DNA from: Rummeliibacillus pycnus_A
Lineage (GTDB): Bacteria; Bacillota; Bacilli; Bacillales_A; Planococcaceae
DNA length: 64,000 nt
NCBI RefSeq assembly: GCF_044359855.1
Contig: NZ_CP132291.1
Location: 1 to 64,000 of the forward strand
Reading direction: 5' to 3'
The first letter of the stretch is position 1; the number at the start of each line of letters is the position of its first letter. This document shows positions 17,796 to 26,212 of this stretch, one piece after another. Made by a program: the position numbers and the translations under genes. The notes under the pieces were generated by a model. It ran no database searches and was not told where the DNA came from. It saw only the letters and a list, made by a program, of their open reading frames with translations.

Positions 17796-18503
17796 TTATT
17801 CTATTTCTACGAGTTCTTCTGTATCTGTCTTAATTAAACCGATATTAGGGGCATAATATGATATTCCATATTTCTCTTTTACTTGAACCACATTTTTAAA
17901 AGTGCCTGCCCTTACTTTTAAAGTCTTATTAACAGTTATGACTTTCCCTACGTATTTCTTTTTATAATCATAAATCTTCATTCCTTTATACATGTTACGT
18001 GGAAGTTCACTATAATCCCCTGTAAAATCAAAACCATTAATAGCTGAATCTACAATTACTTTTACATGTTTTGTACCATACTCAAATTCTTTGTATTTAA
18101 AAAATACCGTTTCATCCAATGTATCTTCCCATAATTTTGTTGATTTATTATAAGAAGTCTTATAAATTTCTCCCCATACGCCATTGTTGTAATAATATGT
18201 TTTGTTTGTATTCTTCAAATAACTCGGTAGTTTGTTTTTTAGATTCTTAGTAGGTACATAGCCTGTTTTATTCGAATAGGTTATTTTTGCCCAGTCACTA
18301 CTTTCGCCCAGCACTTTAACCTTCTTCCCATTTCTTAATTGCCCAATTGTAGCTGAGGTTTTATTTTTGTCTTTTTTAACATTCAACTTTGAATCACCAC
18401 ATGATACATATTTTGTTTCAATAGCTGCACTTGTAGGCTTACTGAAGCTAAACATGGCGATAACAAATGTAAATATAATTAGTAAAGTAAAATATTTGCT
18501 CAT
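17796..18503 (-). CDS. Secreted SH3-like domain protein (235 aa)
   Basis: Start chosen at the ATG seven bases behind GGAGAGGAA; a longer start 18 bases upstream overlaps that ribosome site. Signal peptide at about residues 1-26, then an SH3-like domain (KYVSCGDSKLNVKKDKNKTS..., WAKITYSNKTGYVPTKNLK), then a region of beta strands that repeatedly carries basic-aromatic pairs. First gene of the two-gene operon. It has no catalytic motif; likely a wall-associated protein of unknown role. Confidence 0.75.
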   Translation of the reverse strand: MSKYFTLLIIFTFVIAMFSFSKPTSAAIETKYVSCGDSKLNVKKDKNKTSATIGQLRNGKKVKVLGESSDWAKITYSNKTGYVPTKNLKNKLPSYLKNTNKTYYYNNGVWGEIYKTSYNKSTKLWEDTLDETVFFKYKEFEYGTKHVKVIVDSAINGFDFTGDYSELPRNMYKGMKIYDYKKKYVGKVITVNKTLKVRAGTFKNVVQVKEKYGISYYAPNIGLIKTDTEELVEIE

Positions 18504-18922
18504 TTTATATTTCCTCTCCATAAGTAATTGATAATAACATTAATATAAAATATACCATAAATATAGTCTAAATATCACAACTTATTAAAAATGGAGAGTA
18601 TGTATTAGAAACTCTACTTATTCAAAATTATGTGTTATGTTCACATAATTTTAGATAAGTCGTATTTTGATTTTGCCAAATAATCATTTAACCTCTCTGT
18701 CTAGAATTTCAATCAACAAATGAAGAGAACTTTTTATTTATATAAAAACTACAATTTCACGATAAAAGAGAGAATTTTGATAAAAGGTATCAATATCGGA
18801 TGTTGATTTAAATATTTCAAAATCAACATATTTACAAACTTTCCTTAGAATTATGTATATTTCTATAGTTAAATTGTCTTATAATAAATAATATACATAT
18901 ATTGGAACGAGGCTAGATTCAA
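18504..18922. other. 419-bp AT-rich divergent gap
   Basis: It lies between the SH3 operon (leftward) and the DUF2075 gene (rightward) and must contain both promoters. The sequence is very AT-rich, with no dyad or hairpin that stands out. Confidence 0.3.
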
Positions 18923-20848
18923 ATGATCATCTATGAAGGTACTAAAACAGAATTTGTTCATGACATAACAAACGAGATTTTAATTGAAAAACTCTATGAT
19001 TCATTTAAAGAGAAAATAGGCAGGACTTCCAAAGCCGAAATTCGTTCATGGGAAAATTCGTTGCAACGTATGTCCAATGTTATGCAAGATGATGGAATAC
19101 CAAAGGATGCAGCGGTCGCAATTGAGTTTAAGATTCCCAATACATCTAAGCGCGTGGATTTTATCATTGCTGGGAATGATGGCTCTCAAGATCATGTCGT
19201 AATTGTTGAACTGAAGCAGTGGTCAGAAGTTGAAAAAGTAGAGGGAAAAGAAGCGATAGTAAAAACAGTAGTTGGTAAGGGATTACGTGAAGTTACGCAT
19301 CCATCTTATCAAGCCTGGTCTTATGCTGCGTTAATAGAGGACTTCAATGAAAATGTTCAACGCCAAAATATTCAATTAAAGCCATGTGCTTATTTACATA
19401 ATTATCGTAAAACAGAATCGGATCAACTAACAGATCCAATTTATGAATCATATTTAAATAAGGCTCCTGTTTATACAAAGGGTGAAATAGAAAAGTTACG
19501 TGCATTTATCAAAAAATATATAAGAATGGGCGATGAACATAAACTAATTTATCAGATTGATAATGGGCGAATTAGACCTTCTAAATCTTTGCAAGATTCA
19601 TTAAACAGCATGCTAAAGGGGAATGAAGAATTTATCATGATTGACGAGCAAAAAGTCTTTTATGAAACAGCCCTTCAATTAGCGACTGAATGTGTGCAAC
19701 AAAACAAAAAGCAGGTCATGATTATTGAGGGAGGGCCAGGCACTGGAAAATCAGTAATGGCAATTAATCTATTAGTCAATTTAACAAATAGAGATATGAT
19801 GACACTTTATGTAACCAAAAACGCTGCACCAAGAAATATTTATTCTACCAAATTGAAAAAAGACTTTAAGAAGAGTCGAATCGATAACTTATTTAAAGGT
19901 TCGGGTAGCTTTACAGAAGTAAGCGAGAACGAATTTGATGTCATATTGGTAGATGAAGCCCATCGATTAAATGCTAAATCAGGAATGTTTCAAAATAAAG
20001 GTGAAAATCAAGTAATGGAGCTTATTAAGGGATCAAAATTCACGTTATTCTTTATTGATGAAAATCAACGTGTAACTTTAAGTGATATTGGTAGTGTCGA
20101 AATGATTGAGAAATATGCCAAGCAATTTAATGCAGAAGTTATACGAGGTACATTGTCTTCACAATTCCGTTGCGATGGTTCGGATGGTTATATTGCATGG
20201 CTCGATGATGTATTGCAAATAAGAGAAACTGCTAATACACATGATATTGGTATGGATTATGATATTCGCATGTTTGATGATCCAAACAAAATGCTAACTG
20301 AAATTGAACATTTCAACAAACGCAACAACAAATCTCGAATCATGGCAGGATATTGCTGGGAATGGCCAAAAGCGAATAGGGAGAAAGTTGAATACAAGGA
20401 TATCACAATACCTGAACACAACTTCGGCATTAGCTGGAACATTAACAACACATGGGCGATTGAAAATGCATCTGTCCATGAAGCAGGCTGTATACACACC
20501 GCACAAGGTTTGGAGTTTGACTATGTAGGTGTAATTATTGGTGATGACTTACGATACGAAGATGGACAAGTTATTACGGATTACACAAAGCGAGCAAAAA
20601 CAGACCAATCACTAAAAGGTATTAAGAAAATAGCAAAAGAGGATCCAGAACAAGCTCAAAACTTAGCTGATCCGATTATTCGAAATACATATCGAACATT
20701 GATGACGAGAGGGCAAAAGGGGTGTTTTGTATATTGTACTGATCCTGGATTGCAAGAATATTTGACTGGGAGATTGGAATACGTGAAGCGGTATAAGAAA
20801 CAGGAGGGATTGTTGTTTACTACGGATTCGTTTGAGGGGTATCAATAA
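18923..20848 (+). CDS. DUF2075 protein: PD-(D/E)XK-like nuclease plus P-loop helicase-like ATPase
   Basis: 641 residues. The N-terminal region resembles a PD-(D/E)XK nuclease: Asp79 in KRVDFIIAG and Glu96-x-Lys98 in VIVELKQW. A DUF2075 ATPase follows, with Walker A GGPGTGKS (270-277), Walker B ILVDEAH (around 342-347), SQFRC, and a C-terminal HTAQGLEFDYVGVIIGDD motif like UvrD-type helicases. Single-gene nuclease-helicase proteins of this type include Nhi, an anti-phage protein of staphylococci, as I recall it. A defence role is an inference. It stands alone without partner genes and is flanked by unrelated singletons, as expected for a cargo gene. Confidence 0.8.
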   Translation: MIIYEGTKTEFVHDITNEILIEKLYDSFKEKIGRTSKAEIRSWENSLQRMSNVMQDDGIPKDAAVAIEFKIPNTSKRVDFIIAGNDGSQDHVVIVELKQWSEVEKVEGKEAIVKTVVGKGLREVTHPSYQAWSYAALIEDFNENVQRQNIQLKPCAYLHNYRKTESDQLTDPIYESYLNKAPVYTKGEIEKLRAFIKKYIRMGDEHKLIYQIDNGRIRPSKSLQDSLNSMLKGNEEFIMIDEQKVFYETALQLATECVQQNKKQVMIIEGGPGTGKSVMAINLLVNLTNRDMMTLYVTKNAAPRNIYSTKLKKDFKKSRIDNLFKGSGSFTEVSENEFDVILVDEAHRLNAKSGMFQNKGENQVMELIKGSKFTLFFIDENQRVTLSDIGSVEMIEKYAKQFNAEVIRGTLSSQFRCDGSDGYIAWLDDVLQIRETANTHDIGMDYDIRMFDDPNKMLTEIEHFNKRNNKSRIMAGYCWEWPKANREKVEYKDITIPEHNFGISWNINNTWAIENASVHEAGCIHTAQGLEFDYVGVIIGDDLRYEDGQVITDYTKRAKTDQSLKGIKKIAKEDPEQAQNLADPIIRNTYRTLMTRGQKGCFVYCTDPGLQEYLTGRLEYVKRYKKQEGLLFTTDSFEGYQ

Positions 20849-20926
20849 AATGTAATGCCAAAAATGTATATCCGCTAAGATGTATAGATTTTTTCTAAGA
20901 CCTAAAACGACGGATGAATGTATAAC

Positions 20927-20966
20927 TTGTGTAGTAAATTAGGGATTACCCCAATTTATTACACAA
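20927..20966. terminator. Hairpin between convergent genes
   Basis: Arms TTGTGTAGTAAATTAGGG and CCCAATTTATTACACAA pair with one mismatch and one bulge. It lies between the DUF2075 gene and the convergent deacetylase gene and may serve both. Confidence 0.5.
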
Positions 20967-21001
20967 ACATTATACTGACATTACTTGAAGAATATTTTAT
21001 C

Positions 21002-21751
21002 TTATTTTATCCCTTTAATCTCTTTTTTTGACATTTCTTGTTCTTTTAACAGCTCCGAAATAGTTACAAATTTATAACCTTTTTTTTGAAGCTCGGGTAA
21101 AATTTTTTCTAAAGCTTTAACGGTTTGTTTTCTATCACTACCACCATCATGAAAAAGAATTACATCCCCAGGCTTTGTTCCTTTTAGCACAGTATTAACA
21201 ATCTTATTAACCCCTGGATCATCCCAATCTCTTGTATCTTGATGCCAAGACCACATCACTACTTTATATCCCTCTTTAACAACTTCACTAACTAAACCAT
21301 CTGTATATCTGCCCTCAACTGGACGAAATAATGTTGGAGTGAAACCTGTTATACTATAAATTGTCTCATTCGTTTTTTTAATTTCCTTTAATATTTGTGA
21401 CACACTACCTTTAAGAGGATGAGTATAGGTATGATTTGCTAATTCATGTCCTTCTTCGTACATCCTTAAAACCACTTGAGGGCTCTTTTCTGCATTTTTA
21501 CCAAGAATAAAAAATGTTGCCTTTGCATCGTACTTTGATAATAAATCTAAAATTTCAGCAGTGTAAGTTGGATGAGGTCCATCATCAAAGGTCAGAGCAA
21601 CAATCTTTTTTTTCGTTTTAATATCCCAAACAATATATCCAGCCTCTTCGTAATACTTCCTTCCTTTATCTGCCAAAGTGCTTTTTATAAGAAAGAAAAA
21701 AGAAACAAATAAAATACAAATGGTAAATACAAAAATATATTTACTTTTCAA
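21002..21751 (-). CDS. Polysaccharide deacetylase (PdaA/PdaB-like)
   Basis: 249 residues from a TTG placed behind AGGAAGTGAAGAG; the longer open frame upstream lacks a ribosome site and homology. One N-terminal membrane anchor (about 4-24) precedes a NodB homology domain: ALTFDDGPHP (catalytic and metal Asp), HELANHTYTH (metal His pair), FRPVEGRYTD, MWSWHQDTRDW, ILFHDGG. It fits a membrane-anchored metal-dependent deacetylase acting on peptidoglycan or chitin-like chains outside the membrane. The motif usually reads FRPPxG; here it is FRPVEG, a conservative change. Confidence 0.88.
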   Translation of the reverse strand: MKSKYIFVFTICILFVSFFFLIKSTLADKGRKYYEEAGYIVWDIKTKKKIVALTFDDGPHPTYTAEILDLLSKYDAKATFFILGKNAEKSPQVVLRMYEEGHELANHTYTHPLKGSVSQILKEIKKTNETIYSITGFTPTLFRPVEGRYTDGLVSEVVKEGYKVVMWSWHQDTRDWDDPGVNKIVNTVLKGTKPGDVILFHDGGSDRKQTVKALEKILPELQKKGYKFVTISELLKEQEMSKKEIKGIK

Positions 21752-22065
21752 CTCTTCACTTCCTGTGAAAATTATTTTTAGATACACTACTGTATTATCT
21801 TCTACGGAAAATAACCATTTATGCTTTAAAAAATAAATTTTAATTGAACGTAAAATTATTAGAATACTTCCAATTTCGCTGTATAGATGTTGCTGTACAG
21901 CATCTAAGAAAATGTTCATTAAGTTACTCTTGTTTCCAACGCTTCTTCAATAATTCGATTATTAGAAACCTCACAATAGTTAGAGTGCTAAAAATATACG
22001 ATTTTTACAACCATCCTTATTGTGCTAATATTTAGATAAATAAATAATTTAGGAGGAAACATTAA
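21752..22065. other. 314-bp divergent gap
   Basis: Upstream region of both the deacetylase and the YbaK-like gene. It is open on the minus strand but without coding character. AGGAGGAAAC at its right end is the ribosome site of the YbaK-like gene. Confidence 0.3.
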
Positions 22066-22530
22066 ATGAATTCGCATGAATCTAAAGTCAAAAATTTCTT
22101 AGAATCAAACAAAGTAAAAGCAGAACATTTAGTATTTAAACAATCTTGCCATTCCGTAAAAGAAGCTGCAGAAGCAGTTAATGGATCGGAAGACGATTTT
22201 GTAAAAAATATTTGCATGATAGACAAAAATAATGAATTAATTGTTGCTATCGTGAAAGGGAACAATAGAGCTAGTACAACCAATGTTGCAAAAGCTTTAA
22301 ATATAGAAAAACCAAGACTTGCTTATCAAAATGAAATTATAGAACGTACAGGCTTTCCAGCAGGAGGAGTTCCTTCTTTTGGTTTTCCAGCAAAGTTTCT
22401 AATTGATCCTAAGATAACAAATATGAATTACATATATACTGGTGGTGGTTCTGAGAACTCATTAGTAAGAATTAATGTTGAAGACTTAATAAAGCTCAAT
22501 AAAGCTACTATTGTTAAAATAAGTAAATAA
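22066..22530 (+). CDS. YbaK/EbsC family protein (aminoacyl-tRNA deacylase-like)
   Basis: 154 residues of the INS/YbaK fold. A conserved Lys pocket appears in DDFVKNICMIDKN, then IVKGNNRASTTNVAKAL and FPAGGVPSFGFP (the GxxP loop) with YTGGGSENSLVRI. Family members hydrolyse mischarged aminoacyl-tRNA in trans; which tRNA cannot be told. A strong AGGAGG and a downstream terminator indicate a single-gene transcript. Confidence 0.88.
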   Translation: MNSHESKVKNFLESNKVKAEHLVFKQSCHSVKEAAEAVNGSEDDFVKNICMIDKNNELIVAIVKGNNRASTTNVAKALNIEKPRLAYQNEIIERTGFPAGGVPSFGFPAKFLIDPKITNMNYIYTGGGSENSLVRINVEDLIKLNKATIVKISK

Positions 22531-22538
22531 AAATTCTT

Positions 22539-22570
22539 AACAACCGTATAAAATGACGGTTGTTTTTGTT
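22539..22570 (+). terminator. Intrinsic terminator
   Basis: Stem AACAACCGT / ACGGTTGTT, 8-base loop, tail TTTTGTTTTG, nine bases behind the YbaK-like stop codon. Confidence 0.85.
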
Positions 22571-22682
22571 TTGTAAGATACACGTAATCCTTTTATTGTT
22601 CAAAAAGTTTTTCTGAACATGGAGTGATTTATTTTAAAGAATTCATCGAGATAATGAAATAGTGCAAATCCATCATGCGATA

Positions 22683-22735
22683 TTTTCATTTAAAAACCAT
22701 AAAAAAATAACCCATCCTTGAGTTAGCAGCTCGAT
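22683..22735 (+). repeat. Remnant of a holin-like toxin locus
   Basis: TTTTCATTTAAAAACCATAA followed by ACCCATCCTTGAGTTAGC matches the 3' end of the toxin gene and first hairpin arm of the intact locus at 25537. The toxin start, second hairpin arm and antisense promoter are all missing. Confidence 0.65.
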
Positions 22736-23100
22736 GAATTATATTAACCTTATAACAGCCATTCCGCATTAATGGTAACAAACTATCCTGTATACAATAA
22801 ATTAGTATGAGATACAATTCCCAAAGTGAAGATAAAAAAATTAATGAAGTTGAGTAACTGGCACCAAACAATGTCTTTTCATCTACGAAATGTTCAGTAG
22901 TGACTCTTTTAATTACTCGCTCTTTGAAGTAGAAATTAGCGTCTGACAAATAGAGTCACTTTCGATATTTTCTACTCCTACTGTTGTGTTCGATGTAGAG
23001 TTGCAATTATTATTTTGTTGTGCAAACGCTCATGAAAAGTATAGTCGCGAGTGATCATTAAACAAACAGCATTACTCATTGGAACACCACATAGGTATTT
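22736..23100. other. Unassigned gap
   Basis: About 365 bp between the toxin remnant and the DUF2642 pseudogene. An 87-codon minus-strand frame exists, but it has no ribosome site and no recognisable product. I see no other structure. Confidence 0.3.
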
Positions 23101-23111
23101 GTCATATGTTA
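23084..23111 (+). promoter_or_regulatory. Possible sigma-K promoter
   Basis: AC at 23084-23085, 17 bases, then CATATGTTA, which matches the CATAnnnTA -10 pattern of the late mother-cell sigma factor. It lies about 40 bp before the DUF2642 start. The pattern is short and would occur by chance in AT-rich DNA, so this is a suggestion only. Confidence 0.35.
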
Positions 23112-23151
23112 TAGAAATGTTTTTCTACTTATGACAAAGGAGTTGCAACAT

Positions 23152-23478
23152 ATGAATAGATTTGTGTACTATGGCTATCCGCAAGACTATGCCTCATTTC
23201 CAACTCCGCAATATTATTAGAATGAATACGTACAGCGCAAGGAAACTCTGGAATTGCCGAAAAATGTTATGCATACGATAACTGTGGAACCCAAATTTAC
23301 CGAGCATTTGATCCAATACAAAGGGCTAATGATTGTCATCACAACAACTGTCGGCAAATTGGTAGGTACTCTAGATAATGTTTTCATTGATCACGTAGCT
23401 CTTGAAGTTAACGGAAAATTGCATTACATAAGATTGTGTGAAATCATTTATTTTGAAAAAGCAGAAGAGAAATACTGA
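23152..23478 (+). pseudogene. DUF2642 (YuzF-like) protein interrupted by in-frame TAG
   Basis: A strong AAAGGAG precedes ATG and a tyrosine-rich N-terminus (MNRFVYYGYPQDYASF...). Codon 23 is TAG, and the same frame then continues for 86 codons through a clear DUF2642 domain (VGTLDNVFIDHVALEVNGK, then YIRLCEIIYFEK). A single C-to-T change at 23218 would explain the stop. DUF2642 proteins occur in spore formers and several are sporulation-associated. Restart at TTG 23254 is conceivable but lacks a ribosome site. If the stop is real, the gene is newly inactivated. Confidence 0.75.
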
Positions 23479-23492
23479 ATTGTTTTGACTTA

Positions 23493-23526
23493 GAGCCATC
23501 ATTAACATGCAGGCTCCATTTTTTTA
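23493..23526 (+). terminator. Intrinsic terminator
   Basis: Stem GAGCC / GGCTC with a 14-base loop, then CATTTTTTTAATT. It follows the DUF2642 frame. Confidence 0.6.
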
Positions 23527-23737
23527 ATTCGTGGCTCTGATACATCAATAATTAGTATTCTAAATTTTCTTAAAATTTATTTTTGATTATGTTATACTTT
23601 TCATTAGTGAAAAAGGAGGACAAGTCCAATGGTAAAAAAATAAAATGAGAAAATCTTAAATTATTTTATTAATTTTAGAATAAACATGTAGATTTTCTCT
23701 TTCATAGAATTAATATCTAGAATAGAGGAGAAATAAC

Positions 23738-24586
23738 ATGTTAAATAAATTAAGTGATACTATTTATTATTTATCTAATCAAGATGATAGAGAACGACCA
23801 ACATTAGGATTGATATGTGGTGAGCAATGTAGTTTAATAATAGATTCTGGTAATTCTACTCAGCATGCAAAAGACTTTTTACAAGAAATTGAGAAGCTAA
23901 ATGTACCACCAGTTAAATATCTGGTCATTACCCATGCACATTGGGATCATTTCCTAGGAATGAATGAGTTCGATGCAACTGTTATAGTTAATAGTCAAAC
24001 AAACGAAATGTTAAAAGAATGGAAAAGTTATTCCTATGACGATAGTTCACTCCAAAAGTATGTGAATACTAATCAGATGAGTGCTATGTGTATGAAGATT
24101 ATACAAACTGAAATGCCAAACAGGGATAGTTTTAAGTTGAACTCTCCAGATGTAATTTTTGAAAATACATTAACAATTGATTTAGGTAATAAAGTTTGCA
24201 TACTTGAAAGAATCAAAAGTACTCATACAGATGACTCTACAATTATTTATATTCCTGATGAAAAAGTTCTTTTCTTAGGTGATTGTGCATACGGGACAAC
24301 CACAAATTCTCTATTTCATTACAAGCAATCATTGTTATTCCCTATGATTAAAGACATCCAAAAATATGATGCTGAAAAGTTCTTACTTGGTCATGAATCG
24401 ATCTGCGATTCGAATGAAATGAATATATATTGGGAAGAGTTAACAACAGCAAGTCGAGTTGTAAAATCCACCTCACTAGAAAATGCTATAGAGTGCTTTA
24501 AGGCAGAAAATAAAAGGGACCCTAATGATAATGAATTATTTTTCTTAAAAGCATTTGTTAATGACCATATTATTCAATCAAAATAA
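23738..24586 (+). CDS. MBL-fold metallo-hydrolase
   Basis: 282 residues. Metallo-beta-lactamase fold with HAHWDH at 66-71 (the second position of HxHxDH is Ala), the Asp ligand in LGDCAYGT and the final His in LLGHESIC. The C-terminal 70 residues are helical. The substrate is unknown; the motif set suggests a general hydrolase rather than a beta-lactamase. GAGGAG precedes the ATG, and a four-codon leader-like frame with an excellent ribosome site lies 100 bp upstream. Confidence 0.85.
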   Translation: MLNKLSDTIYYLSNQDDRERPTLGLICGEQCSLIIDSGNSTQHAKDFLQEIEKLNVPPVKYLVITHAHWDHFLGMNEFDATVIVNSQTNEMLKEWKSYSYDDSSLQKYVNTNQMSAMCMKIIQTEMPNRDSFKLNSPDVIFENTLTIDLGNKVCILERIKSTHTDDSTIIYIPDEKVLFLGDCAYGTTTNSLFHYKQSLLFPMIKDIQKYDAEKFLLGHESICDSNEMNIYWEELTTASRVVKSTSLENAIECFKAENKRDPNDNELFFLKAFVNDHIIQSK

Positions 24587-24618
24587 TTCTTGGATTATAT
24601 CAAGCAAATATTAACAGT

Positions 24619-24657
24619 AGCCATCTCATTAAAAGTTAAAATGTGATGGCTTTTATT
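24619..24657 (+). terminator. Intrinsic terminator
   Basis: AGCCATC-t-CATT pairs with AATG-t-GATGGCT, followed by TTTTATTT. It ends the MBL-fold gene. Confidence 0.7.
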
Positions 24658-24704
24658 TAGTCAATTCGTACGTAAATATTATAAATGATGAGGAGGGCAT
24701 ACAT

Positions 24705-25322
24705 ATGGATAGTATAATTTTTGATTTAGATGGAACTATTTGGGATTCTATAGATACTGTACTACTGGCATGGAATAGCATAGTTGAAGAAAATAAGCAG
24801 GTAGAAAAGAAGCTAACACGAAGAGACTTCGAAGGCACAATGGGACTTCAAATGGACGATATAAGTAGCAAGTTATTTCCAAACTTAGATTTAAACACCC
24901 GAACACAAATAATTAAACAGTGCTTTGAGATTGAAGGTAAATATATTGAAGAACACGGTGGAATTCTTTTTAAAAACGTGGAAGATGTACTAAAAAAACT
25001 TTCTAAGAAATATAAACTTTTTATTGTTAGCAATTGTCAACAGGGTTATATTGAGGGGTTTTTTCGGTATCATAAACTTGAAAATTACTTTTTAGATTTT
25101 GAAAACCCCGATAGAACAGGTCTTACAAAAGGAGAGAATATCAAATTAATAATTGAAAGAAACAACCTTTTAAAACCTGTTTATGTTGGAGACACAGAGG
25201 GTGATCTAAAGGCGTCTAGGTATGCGGGTATTCCTTTTGTTTACGCAAAGTATGGTTTTGGGAATGTAAGCGAATATGATCAAGTCATAGAGAAATTTGA
25301 TGATCTTTTAGACCTGTTCTAA
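24705..25322 (+). CDS. HAD-superfamily hydrolase (phosphoglycolate phosphatase-like)
   Basis: 205 residues. Motif I FDLDGTIWDS (Asp7 nucleophile, Asp9), motif II IVSNC, motif III Lys in LTKGENI, and motif IV VGDTEGDLKASRYAGI. The cap is helical, at about residues 15-80. It is likely a phosphatase of a small phosphorylated metabolite. GAGGAGGGC precedes the ATG. Confidence 0.88.
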   Translation: MDSIIFDLDGTIWDSIDTVLLAWNSIVEENKQVEKKLTRRDFEGTMGLQMDDISSKLFPNLDLNTRTQIIKQCFEIEGKYIEEHGGILFKNVEDVLKKLSKKYKLFIVSNCQQGYIEGFFRYHKLENYFLDFENPDRTGLTKGENIKLIIERNNLLKPVYVGDTEGDLKASRYAGIPFVYAKYGFGNVSEYDQVIEKFDDLLDLF

Positions 25323-25399
25323 TTTGTGTATCTAAGAGAAACATTCGCGATTTTCAAATAGTTTGCAATAATGTGGAGGAACATATTATTGGGGTAAAG

Positions 25400-25443
25400 A
25401 GTAAAAGCTCTAATTCTGCAAAGGTAGAATTAGAGCTTTTACT
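25400..25443 (+). terminator. Very strong intrinsic hairpin
   Basis: Perfect 18-bp stem (left arm AGTAAAAGCTCTAATTCT) with an 8-base loop. It ends the HAD gene and insulates it from the toxin promoter 20 bp downstream. Confidence 0.8.
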
Positions 25444-25462
25444 ATAAAACAGAACAAATGTT

Positions 25463-25471
25463 TGTTATAAT
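25463..25471 (+). promoter_or_regulatory. Extended -10 promoter of the toxin gene
   Basis: TG-T-TATAAT is an extended -10 element without a matching -35. The transcript would carry a leader containing GGGTGGTTGGCTCACTCCC, which can fold back, and an AAAGGGGGTGG ribosome site before the toxin ATG. Confidence 0.6.
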
Positions 25472-25536
25472 ATATTTAAGATAGCTAGGTACTCAAGGGT
25501 GGTTGGCTCACTCCCGTTTAGAAAGGGGGTGGTGCC

Positions 25537-25623
25537 ATGACAGTATATGAGGCATTAATGTTTGCAATAGCATTTGCAGCATTAGTAATATCAATACTCT
25601 CATTTAAAAACCATAAAAAATAA
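25537..25623 (+). CDS. Holin-like type I toxin peptide (28 aa)
   Basis: Short hydrophobic peptide beginning MTVYEALMFAIAFAALVISI and ending in a basic tail (SFKNHKK), matching the holin-like toxin peptides of Firmicute type I systems. One membrane helix spans residues 5-22; such peptides act by inserting in the cell's own membrane. An excellent AAAGGGGGTGG ribosome site lies in a structured leader. The 3' half of the message is overlapped by a convergent antisense RNA. A second, decaying copy lies at 34870. Confidence 0.75.
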   Translation: MTVYEALMFAIAFAALVISILSFKNHKK

Positions 25624-25756
25624 CCCATCCTTGAGTTGACGGCTCTTTTGGGTGGGTTATCTCACACTTCTTAGCCAATCCCCTTGAGGGAACCAGTTAT
25701 CGAATTGACCGTTCGATGGACCAACATCGGCGGTCTTTTTAAATTATGCTTTTTAT
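25612..25756 (-). ncRNA. Antisense RNA antitoxin of the holin-like toxin
   Basis: On the minus strand, -35 TTGATA (25786-25791), a 17-bp spacer and -10 TATACT (25763-25768) would start an RNA near 25756. It would run back over the toxin 3' end and stop at a hairpin (25620-25660, ATAACCCA / TGGGTTAT) followed on that strand by T6. The same promoter and terminator recur at the second locus. The overlap with the toxin message of about 130 bases is the standard type I antitoxin layout. Confidence 0.65.
25707..25740 (+). terminator. Toxin mRNA terminator
   Basis: GACCGTTCGATG pairs with CATCGGCGGTC (one mismatch), then T5. Together with the antisense promoter just beyond it, this bounds the convergent unit. 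Confidence 0.75.
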
Positions 25757-25769
25757 AACTTTAGTATAC

Positions 25770-26212
25770 GTGGAGTTTGTTATTTTATCAAGAAAATCAA
25801 ATTTCGAGTAGGTTCAGGACATCCGCTAATACAGCAATTTAAGTCCTGCCATTAAGCAAAATCCATAGATTTTCCGAATTAAAAAGAAACTGATTCTACT
25901 AAATGTGCTGGATTTTATCATCGTTGGCTTTTAACTGTGATCAAATTCCAGTTGCTATTCTTTCATTCAGTTAATATTCGTTTCTACTAAAAACTCGAGT
26001 AGTAATATGTCCCTAATAACCCCCGAATAATTCCTAATCTATAATTCTACCCTAAAGAATATAATATAAGACATAAAAAAACGAGAATTTGTTAAAATTG
26101 TTGTCACAATTCTAAAATTTCATGATAAAATGTATTTTATAGAAATACAAAGTGTTTTCTTGGGTGGAAAACAGCGTGTTTTTTGCATCAGGGGCACAGA
26201 AGGGGAAACATT
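25770..26212. other. Gap between toxin locus and sstT
   Basis: The left end holds the antisense-RNA promoter and the right end holds the sstT promoter (TTGTCA 26101-26106, 17 bp, GATAAA 26124-26129). A small hairpin (GTTTTC / GAAAAC, about 26154-26172) lies in the sstT leader. Between these I see nothing. Confidence 0.4.

Noticed and set aside
22686..22949. Minus-strand 87-codon frame
   Set aside because: Overlaps a toxin-locus remnant, lacks a ribosome site, and its translation has no coherent features.
23631..23645. Four-codon frame ATG GTA AAA AAA TAA behind AAAAAGGAGGAC
   Set aside because: The ribosome site is excellent, but four codons cannot be called a gene; perhaps a leader or the remains of a deletion.
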